A DNA stretch of 64,000 nucleotides from MnTg04 sp964568075 (GCA_964568075.1 CAZMOM010000001.1:140150-204149); one strand, 5' to 3'. Positions 36,927 to 46,846 are shown, numbered from the stretch's first letter. A program made the numbers and translations. Notes: generated by a model from the letters alone, not told the origin.

Positions 36927-38273
36927 TCATCGCATCGTAACCATTTCTTCCGCACTGGTCGGGTGGATAGCCACGGTATCGTCAAAATCCTTTTTGGTTG
37001 CGCCCGACGACAATGCAACAGCGAATCCCTGTAACATTTCATCCGCCCCCTGACCGATAATATGAATCCCAACGACTTTTTCGTTCTCGCCGGCGGTGAT
37101 CATTTTTATCGCCGCACGGCCTTTGTTGTTCATCACCGCGTAATATATCGGTACGAACTCAGACCAATAGACATTTACGATGTCGCCGTATTCCTCCCGG
37201 GCCTGAGCTTCAGTCATGCCGACGGTTCCAATGGGTGGATGGCTAAACACCACGGTCGCAATATTGCCATAGTTCAGATGCCGGTCAGGCTGGTTATTGA
37301 ACAACCGGTCCGATAAGCGGCGGCCAGCGGCAATAGCGACCGGAGTCAGCGGAACGCGACCCGTGACATCGCCGATCGCGTAGACACGTGCGGCCCCGGT
37401 ATTTTGAAAATCGTCAACCCGGACAAACCCATTACCGTCGACATCCACGCCCGCCTTGTCGAGTCCCAGTTCAGCGGTGCTTGGCGTCCGGCCGATCGCC
37501 CAGAGCAGGCAATCAAAACCGCCGAATGTCCGGCCATCCTCGGTCTCTAGACGCAAGCCCTGGTCGTCCTTTTCCACCGCGCCGGGAATGGCATCGGTAA
37601 TCACCGAAATACCATCTCCGGTCAGCGCCTTGCCCAGTTCGTCACGCAGCATCTGATCAAAGCGGCGTAATACGCCGTCATAGCGAACGAATATACAGAC
37701 CTCTGCGCCCAGAGCACGAAACATGCCCGCGAGTTCAACCGCGACATAGCCGCTGCCAGCGACTGCGACCCGGTCGGGTCGCTCGCTCAACCGGAAAAAT
37801 CCGTCCGAAGTAATGCCCAGATCAGCGCCAGGAATATCGGGCCGGGCCGGATACCCTCCACTGGCAATGATGACGTGTTTACCCTCGTAGGCCTGACCGC
37901 CCGCTTCCAGCGTATGCGATCCGGTAAAGTGCGCGCTCTCTGTAATATGTGCGACACCTTTCTCACCCAGGTTTTCGGCGTAGATCGAATTCAGGCGAGA
38001 AACATAAGCGTCGCGCTGCCGCTTCAATTTCCCCCAGTCATGTCCATTCGTTTCCAATGAAAAACCATACTCCTTCGCAGCGGACAGACTGTGGGCGAGC
38101 GCCGCCGTGTTCCACATGACTTTTTTTGGTACGCAGCCGGCGTTGACGCAGGTTCCGCCCAACGGCCTGGGCTCGAAGACCGCAACCTTCGCTCCGTATT
38201 CGGCCGCTCTCTGGGCCGCCGCCAGACCACCGCTGCCGCCGCCCACCACCAGTAAATCAAAAACCAAAGCCAT
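36927..38273 (-). CDS. gor: Glutathione-disulfide reductase
   Basis: From the ATG at 38273 (GGAG 6 bases upstream) the flavoprotein has about 448 residues. The FAD-binding GGGSGG leads to the redox-active pair in GGTCVNAGCVPKK. An NADPH-binding GSGYVAVELAG follows, then the second FAD motif YAIGDV and the C-terminal catalytic IHPTSAEEMVTMR (His and Glu). It reduces GSSG with NADPH in the cytosol. The GTG at 38285 would add four residues. Confidence 0.95.
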   Translation of the reverse strand: MALVFDLLVVGGGSGGLAAAQRAAEYGAKVAVFEPRPLGGTCVNAGCVPKKVMWNTAALAHSLSAAKEYGFSLETNGHDWGKLKRQRDAYVSRLNSIYAENLGEKGVAHITESAHFTGSHTLEAGGQAYEGKHVIIASGGYPARPDIPGADLGITSDGFFRLSERPDRVAVAGSGYVAVELAGMFRALGAEVCIFVRYDGVLRRFDQMLRDELGKALTGDGISVITDAIPGAVEKDDQGLRLETEDGRTFGGFDCLLWAIGRTPSTAELGLDKAGVDVDGNGFVRVDDFQNTGAARVYAIGDVTGRVPLTPVAIAAGRRLSDRLFNNQPDRHLNYGNIATVVFSHPPIGTVGMTEAQAREEYGDIVNVYWSEFVPIYYAVMNNKGRAAIKMITAGENEKVVGIHIIGQGADEMLQGFAVALSSGATKKDFDDTVAIHPTSAEEMVTMR

Positions 38274-38341
38274 GAACTGCTCCACATAAATTGCGGTTAC
38301 TCAATGATATACTGAATACGCTTTTGTAACGGAGTATCAAG

Positions 38342-38911
38342 ATGACTGGTCTCGTTATTTTTCTCGCTGTAATTCTCGTCTTTCTTCTATATTTCACCAA
38401 GATTTACAACAACCTCGTAACGCTCAGGGAGAACGTCAAAAAAGCCTGGTCGAACATTGACGTGCTTTTGAAGCAGCGTCATGACGAGCTTCCTAAACTG
38501 GTCGAAACCTGCAAGCAATACATGCAGTTCGAACAGGAAACGCTGGAAAGAGTCATGTTGGCACGAGCGGCTGTAGCGAGCGCACGCGAACAGGGCGATG
38601 TAGCCGGAGTCGGTGTCGCAGAGGGAGCCCTGCGCATGGGTCTGGGCAAGCTCTTTGCGGTGGTTGAAAACTATCCGGAGCTAAAGGCAGACGAGTCGTT
38701 CGGTCACCTGCGCCAGCGAATTACCGGTATAGAGGAATCCATCGCCGACCGGCGCGAATTTTACAACGATGGCGTAAACCTGAATAACGTTCGAATCGCA
38801 CAGGTTCCCGATGTCATCATCGCCGGTCTATTTAGCTTTAAGGCTGCCGAGTTGCTGGAATACAGCGCGGTGGAAACAGCGGACGTGGATATGAAGGAGC
38901 TCTTCGAATAA
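38342..38911 (+). CDS. LemA family membrane protein
   Basis: A 189-residue protein begins with one membrane helix (LVIFLAVILVFLLYF), followed by the LemA helical bundle (YNNLVTLRENVKKAWSNIDVLLKQRHDELPKLVETCKQYM, then RREFYNDGVNLNN and the late AELLEYSA). LemA proteins face the periplasm; their role is unclear. The usual IPF segment is replaced by VIIAGLF. It is 4 bases from the GIDE-domain gene, so the two form an operon. Confidence 0.92.
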   Translation: MTGLVIFLAVILVFLLYFTKIYNNLVTLRENVKKAWSNIDVLLKQRHDELPKLVETCKQYMQFEQETLERVMLARAAVASAREQGDVAGVGVAEGALRMGLGKLFAVVENYPELKADESFGHLRQRITGIEESIADRREFYNDGVNLNNVRIAQVPDVIIAGLFSFKAAELLEYSAVETADVDMKELFE

Positions 38912-38915
38912 ATCC

Positions 38916-39845
38916 ATGAACCTTCCCGGGTTGACGGAGATTACCGCCCAGGTGCAGGCCTGGGACGCGGCGGAGTTCTGGTTCTGGACTCTGGCCGCAC
39001 TGGGGTTCTCCGGTCTGAGCTTTGTTAAAGCGTTCCAGGGCCTGCACAAATCGCGGCTCCTTGAAGACACGCCGACATCCCTGATTCGATCGGCCAGCCA
39101 GGGCTATATCGAAGTGGAAGGGACCGGCCGCCGTCTCGAAGGCGATCCGATAACCGCGCCGCTGACCGGAACAGCCTGTACGTGGTGGTCATTTTCAATA
39201 GAAGTTCGCGAGAGTCACAGGACCGGCAAGACCCGCCACACTCGCTGGTGCACCATCAACAGCGGAACCAGCGACGCCCTGTTCGAACTCGAGGACAGCT
39301 CCGCCAGTTGTATCGTAGATCCCGAAGGAGCCGAGGTTTTTCCCAGCGTCGTCAAAGCATGGCGGGGCGGTAGCTCCTGGCCGAGTAAGCGGCAAGTTGG
39401 AATTCTGGGCCGCTACCGGTACACGGAGAGACGAATGCACGCAGGCGACCCGCTGTTCGTTATCGGTTACCTGCGAACACATCGTGCAGCGGAAACCACA
39501 AATTTTGCCGAAGAGGTACGCGCATTACTGGCGGACTGGAAATCCCGGCAAAGCCAGCTGATCAGGTCTTTTGACTCGGACAAAGATGGCACGCTGGACC
39601 TCAGGGAGTGGGAAAAGGCGCGTCAGGTTGCGGAAAATCAGATTCGCCGGGAGCACGTTGATGAAATGCGTCATCCGGGCATACCGGTAATTGGAGCGCC
39701 ACCCGACGATCGCAGTTTTCTGATTGCGGCGAAAAGTCAGGAGCAGCTGACCCGCCATTATCGGCGCGGCGCAGTTTTGGCCATTACGGTTTTCTTCCTC
39801 CTGCTGGCCGTCGGGGTTTCGCTGATCAGTATGCGACTGGGCTGA
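38916..39845 (+). CDS. GIDE-domain membrane protein with EF-hand
   Basis: The 309-residue protein has a membrane helix near residues 22-40, a GIDE-type domain (about 60-190: GYIEVEGTGRRLEG, PLTGTACTWWSFSIE, RYRYTERRMHAGDPLFVIGYL), then a canonical EF-hand loop at 220-231 (DSDKDGTLDLRE, with ligands at positions 1, 3, 5, 9 and 12), and a C-terminal helix (287-305). GIDE is the membrane region of mitochondrial E3 ligase MUL1. Bacterial members lack RING and often neighbour LemA. The EF-hand is unusual and suggests calcium sensing. Confidence 0.85.
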   Translation: MNLPGLTEITAQVQAWDAAEFWFWTLAALGFSGLSFVKAFQGLHKSRLLEDTPTSLIRSASQGYIEVEGTGRRLEGDPITAPLTGTACTWWSFSIEVRESHRTGKTRHTRWCTINSGTSDALFELEDSSASCIVDPEGAEVFPSVVKAWRGGSSWPSKRQVGILGRYRYTERRMHAGDPLFVIGYLRTHRAAETTNFAEEVRALLADWKSRQSQLIRSFDSDKDGTLDLREWEKARQVAENQIRREHVDEMRHPGIPVIGAPPDDRSFLIAAKSQEQLTRHYRRGAVLAITVFFLLLAVGVSLISMRLG

Positions 39846-39893
39846 TTCCTTCATCCCGGGCTGCTAAGATGCATCGGTTTTTTATCTGGGCCG

Positions 39894-41948
39894 ATGCCAT
39901 ACACCCCGATGACCACGATGACTTCCAAGTCCGATCATAATGCCGCTTTGCCTGACTTCTCTTCTTTCGAAGTGGGTAAAGTGGTCCCCGCCGTAACCGC
40001 CTTGCTTGAAGACGCACGCCGCGAGCTGGTACAGATTCGCAATGCCGCGCCTGGCTGGGAGACGACCGTCGTTCCGCTGGAATTGTTGAATCACCGGATT
40101 GCCAAAGCCTGGTCGCCGGTCAGTCACATGAACAGCGTCGTCAATACGCCCGAACTGCGCGCGGCATACAATGAATGTCTGCCTCTGTTAACCGATTTCT
40201 ACACACAGCTTGGCCAGGACCAGACTCTTTACCAGGCGTATTGCGAAATCGAGGCCGAAGGCGTGAATCTGAATCCCGAGCAAAACCGGGTGCTGAAGCT
40301 TGCGATCCAGGATTTCCGCCTCGCCGGTGTCGGTCTGGACAGGGACAAACAAGTTCTCTTCCTGGAAAACGCGCGCAAGCTGGCCGTCCTGCAATCGCGT
40401 TTCGAGGAAAACCTGCTCGATGCAGGCAATGCCTGGAAAAAGCATATTACCGAGGCATCCGTTGCTACCGGGCTGCCTGTCAGCCTGCTGGAAACGGCCG
40501 CCGCCAACGCAAGCGCGGATAAAGTAGAGGGGTGGCTGTTACGGCTGGATCAGCCGACTTATCAGGCCGTTATGACGCACGCGGACAACCGGGATTTGCG
40601 CGAAGACGTCCACGTCGCCTGGGTAACGCGTGCATCGGACCAGGGGCCGCATGCGGGACAGTGGGACAACAGCGAAACCATGGATGAAATCATGGGCCTG
40701 CGTCATGCAAATGCCAGGCTCCTGGGCTTCGACAACTTTGCCGAGTATTCGCTGGCGCCGAAAATGGCTGAGTCCGCGGCCGAAGTTGCCGATTTTTTGA
40801 ACGATCTGGCGAAAAAATCCTGGCGCCGAGCGAAACAGGAGTTTGAGCAGCTCTGCGCCGATGCCGGAAAGCCGCTGGAGGCCTGGGACGTTGCCTATTA
40901 CAGTGAAAAACTAAAGCAATCGAAGTTCGGTATATCGGAAGAAGCGTTGCGCCCGTATTTTCCGTGCGGCCGGGTGCTGGATGGACTGTTTAGGCTGGCC
41001 GATCGACTTTTCGGTATCCAGTTGAAAGCGTGCTCAAACGTCGATACCTGGAATGACGAGGTCACTTATTACGAGGTCTGCACAGCCGATGGCGAAGCGG
41101 TCGGCGGCCTTTATGTGGATCTGTTCGTCAGACCTGCCAAGCGCGGTGGTGCCTGGATGGATGAGTGCATCGGCCGTATCCGAACGCCGCAAATCTGTGC
41201 GCAACCGGTCGGCTACCTCGTGTGTAATTTTCTGCCGCCGAGTCAGGGGCGGCCGGCGCTGCTCACTCACTCCGACGTTGTCACGCTATTCCACGAATTC
41301 GGTCATTCCCTGCACCACCTGTTGACGCAGGCAAGCTATCCGAGTGTGGCGGGCATTAACGGCGTGCCCTGGGATGCAGTCGAGCTGCCTAGCCAGCTGA
41401 TGGAAAATTTCTGCTGGGAACGCGAGGTGCTGGCGATGATTTCCGGCCATCATTCAACCGGGGAGCCCTTGCCGGAAGAGATAACAAAAAAGCTTTTGCG
41501 CAGCCGTCAGTTTCAGTGCGGGCTGCAGATGCTAAGACAGCTCGAGTTCGCAATCTTCGATCTGCGTTTGCATGCCGAATACGAGCCGGCCAGCGGAGCG
41601 AGAATCATGCAAATGCTAAAAAGCGTGAGAGAGGAAATATCTGTGGTTCCAGTGCTCGAGTGCAATCGTTTCGCGCATGGATTTTCTCATGTCTTTGCGG
41701 GCGGCTACGCGGCCGGGTATTACAGTTATAAATGGGCGGAAGTCCTGGCGGCTGACGCATATGCAGCATTCACGGAGGAGGGCCTTTTTAATCGCGACGT
41801 AGCGGAACGGTACCGGAAAAATATTCTGGCGCAAGGTGGCGCCCGTGATGCGATGGAAAACTTTGTGGCATTCAGGGGCCGGCCACCCAATCCGGAGTCG
41901 CTGCTGAAACAATCCGGAATCCTTGCACTTGCGACGAACAATCCTTAA
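39894..41948 (+). CDS. prlC: Oligopeptidase A (M3 metallopeptidase)
   Basis: The 684-residue cytosolic zinc peptidase has HEFGHSLHHLL (HExxH with catalytic Glu) and a downstream Glu ligand in MENFCWE, plus YYSYKWAEVLAADAYAAF and the C-terminal FRGRPPNPESLLKQSGI, all typical of the M3A/PrlC branch. It degrades signal peptides and other oligopeptides. xthA starts 6 bases after its stop. Confidence 0.95.
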   Translation: MPYTPMTTMTSKSDHNAALPDFSSFEVGKVVPAVTALLEDARRELVQIRNAAPGWETTVVPLELLNHRIAKAWSPVSHMNSVVNTPELRAAYNECLPLLTDFYTQLGQDQTLYQAYCEIEAEGVNLNPEQNRVLKLAIQDFRLAGVGLDRDKQVLFLENARKLAVLQSRFEENLLDAGNAWKKHITEASVATGLPVSLLETAAANASADKVEGWLLRLDQPTYQAVMTHADNRDLREDVHVAWVTRASDQGPHAGQWDNSETMDEIMGLRHANARLLGFDNFAEYSLAPKMAESAAEVADFLNDLAKKSWRRAKQEFEQLCADAGKPLEAWDVAYYSEKLKQSKFGISEEALRPYFPCGRVLDGLFRLADRLFGIQLKACSNVDTWNDEVTYYEVCTADGEAVGGLYVDLFVRPAKRGGAWMDECIGRIRTPQICAQPVGYLVCNFLPPSQGRPALLTHSDVVTLFHEFGHSLHHLLTQASYPSVAGINGVPWDAVELPSQLMENFCWEREVLAMISGHHSTGEPLPEEITKKLLRSRQFQCGLQMLRQLEFAIFDLRLHAEYEPASGARIMQMLKSVREEISVVPVLECNRFAHGFSHVFAGGYAAGYYSYKWAEVLAADAYAAFTEEGLFNRDVAERYRKNILAQGGARDAMENFVAFRGRPPNPESLLKQSGILALATNNP

Positions 41949-41954
41949 ATCGCT

Positions 41955-42731
41955 ATGAAAATCACCAGTTGGAATGTCAATTCGCTGCGCGTTCGCCTCG
42001 AGCACGTCTGCGACTGGCTGGAACAAAACCAGCCTGACGTGCTCGCGCTGCAGGAAATTAAGATGACCAACGACATGTTTCCGTACGAGCAAATCGAGTC
42101 GGCCGGCTATCATGCGGCGGTCAATGGTCAGAAAACTTACAATGGCGTCGCCATCCTGAGCCGGGATAATCCGGTTGATCTGGTCACGAAAATTCCTGAT
42201 TTTTCCGATGAACAGCGCCGGGTGTTGGCTGCAACCATTGGCGAGTACCGGGTTATAGATCTTTACGTGCCAAACGGACAGTCCGTGGGTTCGGAGAAAT
42301 ATCGATACAAACTGTGCTGGCTGAGTGCGCTGTGCGGCTTCCTGAGCGAGCAGATCGCCAAATTTCCAAACCTTGTCGTGCTTGGTGATTTCAATATTGC
42401 GCCTGACGACCGGGATGTGCATGACCCCGAAAGCTGGCAAGGCAATGTCCTGGTCAGCGACGCCGAAAGAGCAGCCTTGCAAGAAATACTTGACCTGGGT
42501 CTGGTGGATACTTTCAGGCGGTTTGAACAGGCCGACAAGATATTCAGCTGGTGGGATTACCGTGCGGCTGCGTTCCGTCGTAACCGCGGCCTGCGGATTG
42601 ACCTGGTACTGGCCAGTTCGGCGCTCGCGGAGCGTTGCATTTCCGCCGATATAGACATAGAGCCCCGCACGCTGGAGCGACCATCAGATCATGCGCCGGT
42701 CAGCGCCGTTTTCCGGAGCGCCGCTCCGTAG
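41955..42731 (+). CDS. xthA: Exodeoxyribonuclease III
   Basis: The 258-residue Mg-dependent AP endonuclease and 3'-5' exonuclease has the whole endonuclease/exonuclease/phosphatase set: TSWNVNSLRVRL, ALQEIKM, YNGVAILSR, LGDFNIAPDDRDVH, SWWDYRAAAFRRNRGLRIDLVL and PSDHAPV. It repairs abasic and oxidatively damaged sites. It is probably cotranscribed with prlC. Confidence 0.96.
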   Translation: MKITSWNVNSLRVRLEHVCDWLEQNQPDVLALQEIKMTNDMFPYEQIESAGYHAAVNGQKTYNGVAILSRDNPVDLVTKIPDFSDEQRRVLAATIGEYRVIDLYVPNGQSVGSEKYRYKLCWLSALCGFLSEQIAKFPNLVVLGDFNIAPDDRDVHDPESWQGNVLVSDAERAALQEILDLGLVDTFRRFEQADKIFSWWDYRAAAFRRNRGLRIDLVLASSALAERCISADIDIEPRTLERPSDHAPVSAVFRSAAP

Positions 42732-42895
42732 CCCCTCCCGGAAAAGTGTGAACTGCGTCACAAAAATGCCCAGAACTTGTTCTCTTTTCCTTGTTTTTGA
42801 AACCAGCAGTTGATGTTCATAAAGACCTTTGATTAGACTCGATTGACCTATAGCAGTCATTAATTTGGCGCTTGGAGAGCTGACGGCACATTATC

Positions 42896-43894
42896 ATGCA
42901 GCCCTACAGACAAAGTGATTACGACGTAACGAATACCGTTCAGGTCAGTTCGCCGGAAGCGGTCACCCGGGCGGTTTTCGAAACTCTCAACCAGGTATTC
43001 CCGGACGAAAAATTCGAACGTGCCCGGCAAGCTTATGTCGATTTTGAAAAGCTGTTTACTGGCAAGTGGCCCGGCTTTCTCGGTTGCGACACCGTTTACC
43101 ACGATATCCAGCATACCCTCGACATGTCGCTGGCGGTCGCCAGGATTTTTACCGGGCATGAACTGACCGTAGCGGATGACGAGCGTCTCGGCGCCGAACG
43201 CTGTGAACTGGGAATCATTGTCGCCCTTTTTCACGATGCCGGGTTTATTCGCAATGAAAACGACACCGATTATCGTCACGGCGCTGAGCTGACCCAGTCG
43301 CATGTTGCGCGCGGCGCAGAACTACTGACTTCGTATTTACCGACGATCGGTTTCGCCGACAAGGCCGAGACCGCCGGTGTTATCGTGCATTTTACCGGTT
43401 ACGAAATTCCTCTGGATCAAATCAAAGTCGATGACCCGCTCGACCGGAAACTGGGTCATCTCGTCGCCACCGGCGATATGATTGCGCAAATGGCGGATCG
43501 TTGTTACCTGGAAAAATGTCGTGACCGCCTGTTTCCTGAATTCGTACTCGGTGGCGTCAATTTATTGTCAGATTCCGAAGAAGACGGAACGAGCTGGTCT
43601 TCCGAGGAACTTTTGCGCCGTACGCCGATGTTTTTTGATCGAATAAAGGAAGAACGTCTTGATGGCGCTTTTAACGGCGCTTATCACTATCTGGAGATTC
43701 TGTTCGGTGGTCGAAATCCATATATCGAGTCGATTGAGCAAAGCATGACTTTTCTCAAACACGTCATCGACAGCGGAAATTGGAGTCTACTCAGACGCGA
43801 GCCACCGTGTTTTACGTGGCAGGAAGATCAAGAAGATCCGGTCACCCGGATTCAGAAACTGGCGGCGGCCGAACTCAAAAACGGCACTCGTTAG
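42896..43894 (+). CDS. HD-domain phosphohydrolase-like protein
   Basis: A 332-residue protein has HD-superfamily metal motifs: HDIQHTLDMSLAVARIF, then ELGIIVALFHDAGF (the HD pair), a later VIVHFTGY, and ATGDMIAQMADR (distal Asp). Cyclic-nucleotide phosphodiesterases share this pattern. The region after residue 210 has no familiar features. Substrate is unknown. It stands alone after a 164-base gap. Confidence 0.82.
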   Translation: MQPYRQSDYDVTNTVQVSSPEAVTRAVFETLNQVFPDEKFERARQAYVDFEKLFTGKWPGFLGCDTVYHDIQHTLDMSLAVARIFTGHELTVADDERLGAERCELGIIVALFHDAGFIRNENDTDYRHGAELTQSHVARGAELLTSYLPTIGFADKAETAGVIVHFTGYEIPLDQIKVDDPLDRKLGHLVATGDMIAQMADRCYLEKCRDRLFPEFVLGGVNLLSDSEEDGTSWSSEELLRRTPMFFDRIKEERLDGAFNGAYHYLEILFGGRNPYIESIEQSMTFLKHVIDSGNWSLLRREPPCFTWQEDQEDPVTRIQKLAAAELKNGTR

Positions 43895-43930
43895 CCGTCT
43901 CACAGTAAGTCTCTGACCCCTGTTTCGCCG

Positions 43931-44620
43931 TCAGGCCCGGTCCGCCGGACCGGATACGTTCAGCACGTATTTTTCGTAAATGTCCGGTAGCCTCGGCGTA
44001 ACGATATCCATGCCCAGAACATCGCTGTCGACCAGTGACTGTTCCAGGGTCTCGAGCTTCAAAGATTCGAGTGCCGGAACGGCGATGGGCGCAAAACTGA
44101 GATGCCAGGCTTCGCGCTCCACGCCCCCGTTATATTTGAGATACGGCCGGAAGAAATCGGTTTTTTGCAGATGGCTGTCCAACCACTCGCCGAGGCGCCA
44201 GAAAACGCCATCCGACTCAAATTCCTCGTTGACCAGGCGCACCTCGTAACCTTCGGGGACTGCCGCCCGGTCGATAACGTCGAAATCGCTACCCCAGTGA
44301 TGCCGGCTCGCGCCGGGTAGCGCGGACCATCGCAAAATACTGGAAACCAGGTCTTCCCGGGAAAGAACCGGGTGTTCAAGTTCTATACCGTCGGCGTCGT
44401 ATATCGGGCGTTTACCGCGAAACTTGTCGTTCCAGATAGCTGCCTGGCTGTCGAAATCACGAAACGAACTGACGGCCTCGAGGTCGATACCGGCTTCTGC
44501 CGCGAGCGCCTTTAAAGCCAGAAAAGCTTCGGTAACGACAGGCTGCAGGCATACGCCCGACTCAGCGTTGGTCTCAACATGACTGCTATCGCGACCAGTC
44601 AGTTGTCTTGCGTTCAACAT
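43931..44620 (-). CDS. M15-family D-alanyl-D-alanine carboxypeptidase-like protein
   Basis: The start at 44620 has a GAGG site and avoids overlap with the pirin gene. The 229-residue protein carries the VanY/LAS signature: SSFRDFDSQAAIWNDKF, SRHHWGSDFDV (zinc His and Asp) and a late EAWHLSFAP (Glu and His). It should cleave peptidoglycan stem peptides. No signal peptide is visible, so a cytosolic recycling role, as for LdcB-like enzymes without an export signal, is possible. Confidence 0.87.
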   Translation of the reverse strand: MLNARQLTGRDSSHVETNAESGVCLQPVVTEAFLALKALAAEAGIDLEAVSSFRDFDSQAAIWNDKFRGKRPIYDADGIELEHPVLSREDLVSSILRWSALPGASRHHWGSDFDVIDRAAVPEGYEVRLVNEEFESDGVFWRLGEWLDSHLQKTDFFRPYLKYNGGVEREAWHLSFAPIAVPALESLKLETLEQSLVDSDVLGMDIVTPRLPDIYEKYVLNVSGPADRA

Positions 44621-44624
44621 TCGA

Positions 44625-45494
44625 TCAACCTCGCCCCTCGACCAGCGTACCATCGCGATAATCTCTCATCGCCTGCTTAATTTCCTCCGACGTATTCATG
44701 ACGAAAGGGCCATGCTGTACAACGGGTTCGCCGATTGGCTCGGCAGACAGCAACAAAATGCCCGCGCCATCGTCGCCTGCCTGTATACGCAGGCGGTCCC
44801 CGCTCGCGAGCAGAACGGCCTGGGAGCGGTGGATAGATTTCTCAGCATCTTCCGGTCCGGTCCTGGCGTCTCCAGTGTGAACATAAAGCATGGCATTGTT
44901 TGTAGGCGGTAACTGACAATCCAGCACCTCGCCGGGTGTCAATCGTAAATCAACGTAAAGCACGTCGGTTGCACTCTCAGCCACGGCGCCGGTTGTGCTC
45001 CCCTGATCTGTCGTAAAAACGCCCGCTATGACGTGTGCCTGCCCACCACCTGGCAACTTCGCCGCCGGTACTTCGTCCGGCGGAATATCCCGGTAGTTTG
45101 CCTGGTTCATTTTCATCTTGGCCGGCAGATTGATCCACAACTGAAAACCACGCAACAGGCCATCCACCTGCTGGGGCATCTCCGAATGAATAATTCCCCG
45201 GGCCGCGGTCATCCATTGCACTCCGCCGGGTTTCAACTCGCCACGATTTCCCAGATGATCTTCATGCAACATCCGGCCATCCAGCATATAGGTAACCGTT
45301 TCAAACCCACGATGCGGATGCGATGGGAAACCCGCGATGTAATCGTCGGGATTATCGCTGTTGAACTCATCGAGCAAGAGAAAGGGGTCATGGCGGGCAG
45401 TCTGGGACTGGCCCAGGCTGCGTCGCAATCTGACGCCGGCGCCGTCGCGTGTTTCCATCGCTGTAATTATTTTGTCGGCCCGTCTGACGTTCAT
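44625..45494 (-). CDS. Pirin family protein
   Basis: From the ATG at 45494 (AGGA upstream) this is a bicupin of about 289 residues. The N-terminal cupin keeps the pirin metal ligands (HPHRGFETVTYMLDG, HEDHLG and IHSEMPQ). The C-terminal cupin includes VDLRLTPGEVLD and PFVMNTSEEIKQAMRDYRDG. Bacterial pirins include quercetin dioxygenases and enzymes of unknown substrate. An upstream extension to 45647 is not supported. Confidence 0.92.
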   Translation of the reverse strand: MNVRRADKIITAMETRDGAGVRLRRSLGQSQTARHDPFLLLDEFNSDNPDDYIAGFPSHPHRGFETVTYMLDGRMLHEDHLGNRGELKPGGVQWMTAARGIIHSEMPQQVDGLLRGFQLWINLPAKMKMNQANYRDIPPDEVPAAKLPGGGQAHVIAGVFTTDQGSTTGAVAESATDVLYVDLRLTPGEVLDCQLPPTNNAMLYVHTGDARTGPEDAEKSIHRSQAVLLASGDRLRIQAGDDGAGILLLSAEPIGEPVVQHGPFVMNTSEEIKQAMRDYRDGTLVEGRG

Positions 45495-45674
45495 AAACAA
45501 TCCTGGTCCGCTCTGTTGACAGCGCGCTCTGCCATTTCTGGCGAGGATAGTCGATAAGGAATCATATGTCGTCATAAATTGGCTGGTTCTAAGGTCTCTC
45601 TGAACGGAGACGCAGCGGCAGCCGCCTGAACGCCGTAGCGTCGTCATGGTCCAAAAAAAGACAGGAGGCCCGCC

Positions 45675-46262
45675 ATGTCTGACGTCGTTCGGTTTTTAGC
45701 CATTGTTCCGGTTTTTCTTATCGCGCTGGCAACACCTAGTACCAGCGCACAGGATATGGCCGAGCCCTACGAGCTGCCCGCCCTCACCGATAATCCGATG
45801 ACTCTCGACCGAGTGGATGAGTTGGTCAGGCGGATCAGTAAAGACGCGGTTCGCGATGGCAACAGCTGGCGATTCGAGTACCAGGATATTTCGATCTTTG
45901 TGATCGCCGATGACAACGCCGACCGGATTCGCATTATCTCGCCGATTTCCAACGCCGCGACCCTGACCGAGGAGCAGTTATTCCGGCTAATGCAGGCGAA
46001 TTATGAATCGGCGCTGGACGCCCGTTATGCGATTGCACAGGGCGCGGTATGGAGCGCATTCATTCACCCGCTGTCTGAACTGACCGAGCGAGAGTTCTTT
46101 TCCGGTATGGGACAATCGGTGTCGCTGGTGGTCACCTATGGCAAGACATTCTCGTCCGGTGCCCTGGTTTATTCCGGTGGCGATTACTATGACGGTGAGG
46201 GCAACCCATCTGACGAACCGGACGTCTTCGGCGACATCATGAAAAAAGGTGAACAGATCTGA
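45675..46262 (+). CDS. Exported YbjN/CesT-fold-like protein
   Basis: A 195-residue protein has a signal peptide (FLAIVPVFLIALATPSTSAQD) and a domain resembling YbjN or type III chaperone folds: WRFEYQDISIFVIADDNADRIRIISPI followed by LTEEQLFRLMQANYESALDARYAI and HPLSELTEREFF. No enzyme motif is seen. An AGGAGG site lies before the ATG. Function is unknown. Confidence 0.75.
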   Translation: MSDVVRFLAIVPVFLIALATPSTSAQDMAEPYELPALTDNPMTLDRVDELVRRISKDAVRDGNSWRFEYQDISIFVIADDNADRIRIISPISNAATLTEEQLFRLMQANYESALDARYAIAQGAVWSAFIHPLSELTEREFFSGMGQSVSLVVTYGKTFSSGALVYSGGDYYDGEGNPSDEPDVFGDIMKKGEQI

Positions 46263-46291
46263 GCCGGGTTGAGCGCCTCAGACCGCCCCGG

Positions 46292-46846
46292 CTAAATCAC
46301 GCTAACACCGAATAACCAACCGTGGAGGTTCAACAGAACGAAGTAAACCGCAATGCCGCCTGCTGCAGCAAACAGGTCGTATTTTATCGCAGACTGCCCA
46401 TCCTCGGGGGCCCGTCCCCGCGCTTCGGCCGAAATCACCGATAGAGTCGCGTAAATACCAAACGAACCGAACAGCAGAGCCGATGCCAGGTCACCATTGG
46501 CGAACAGGTGGACGGCGGAAAAGAGGACCGTTCCTATTGCCATCGGATGACGTAGATACCGGCGCATCAGTGATTTCATGTTCGCGGCCGCGAACAGAGT
46601 CAGCGAAACCGGCATCAGGTAAATCGCCAGGTCTTTGGACCACGGGAACGGTGCCCACAATTCCGCATAGTCCACACGCGAATAACCCATCACAATAAGG
46701 ACCAATCCGGCGAGCGATATCAAGGAGAACCAGCCCTTGTACTTTTTTTCTCCATGCCTTTCGAAAAGGGCGTTTCTGTAGTCGGGGAAAAACGGCACCA
46801 GGTGGGGTACGAAAAAAAGAACGAGCCCAAGAATCAAGATCGTCAT
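46292..46846 (-). CDS. NnrU family membrane protein
   Basis: From the ATG at 46846 (GGAGGG upstream) the protein has about 184 residues and five to six membrane helices, with FFVPHLVPFFPDYRNALFERHGEKKYKGWFSLISL at the N-terminus as in NnrU. NnrU accompanies denitrification genes in some bacteria, and distant members join haem- or isoprenoid-related pathways. No denitrification gene is nearby. A decayed copy of its 5' end is found at 60305-60425. Confidence 0.9.
   Translation of the reverse strand: MTILILGLVLFFVPHLVPFFPDYRNALFERHGEKKYKGWFSLISLAGLVLIVMGYSRVDYAELWAPFPWSKDLAIYLMPVSLTLFAAANMKSLMRRYLRHPMAIGTVLFSAVHLFANGDLASALLFGSFGIYATLSVISAEARGRAPEDGQSAIKYDLFAAAGGIAVYFVLLNLHGWLFGVSVI

Noticed and set aside
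46262..46293. AGCCGGG / CCCGGCT inverted repeat between convergent genes
   Set aside because: 7-bp stem with an 18-base loop and no T-tract; too weak to call a terminator.
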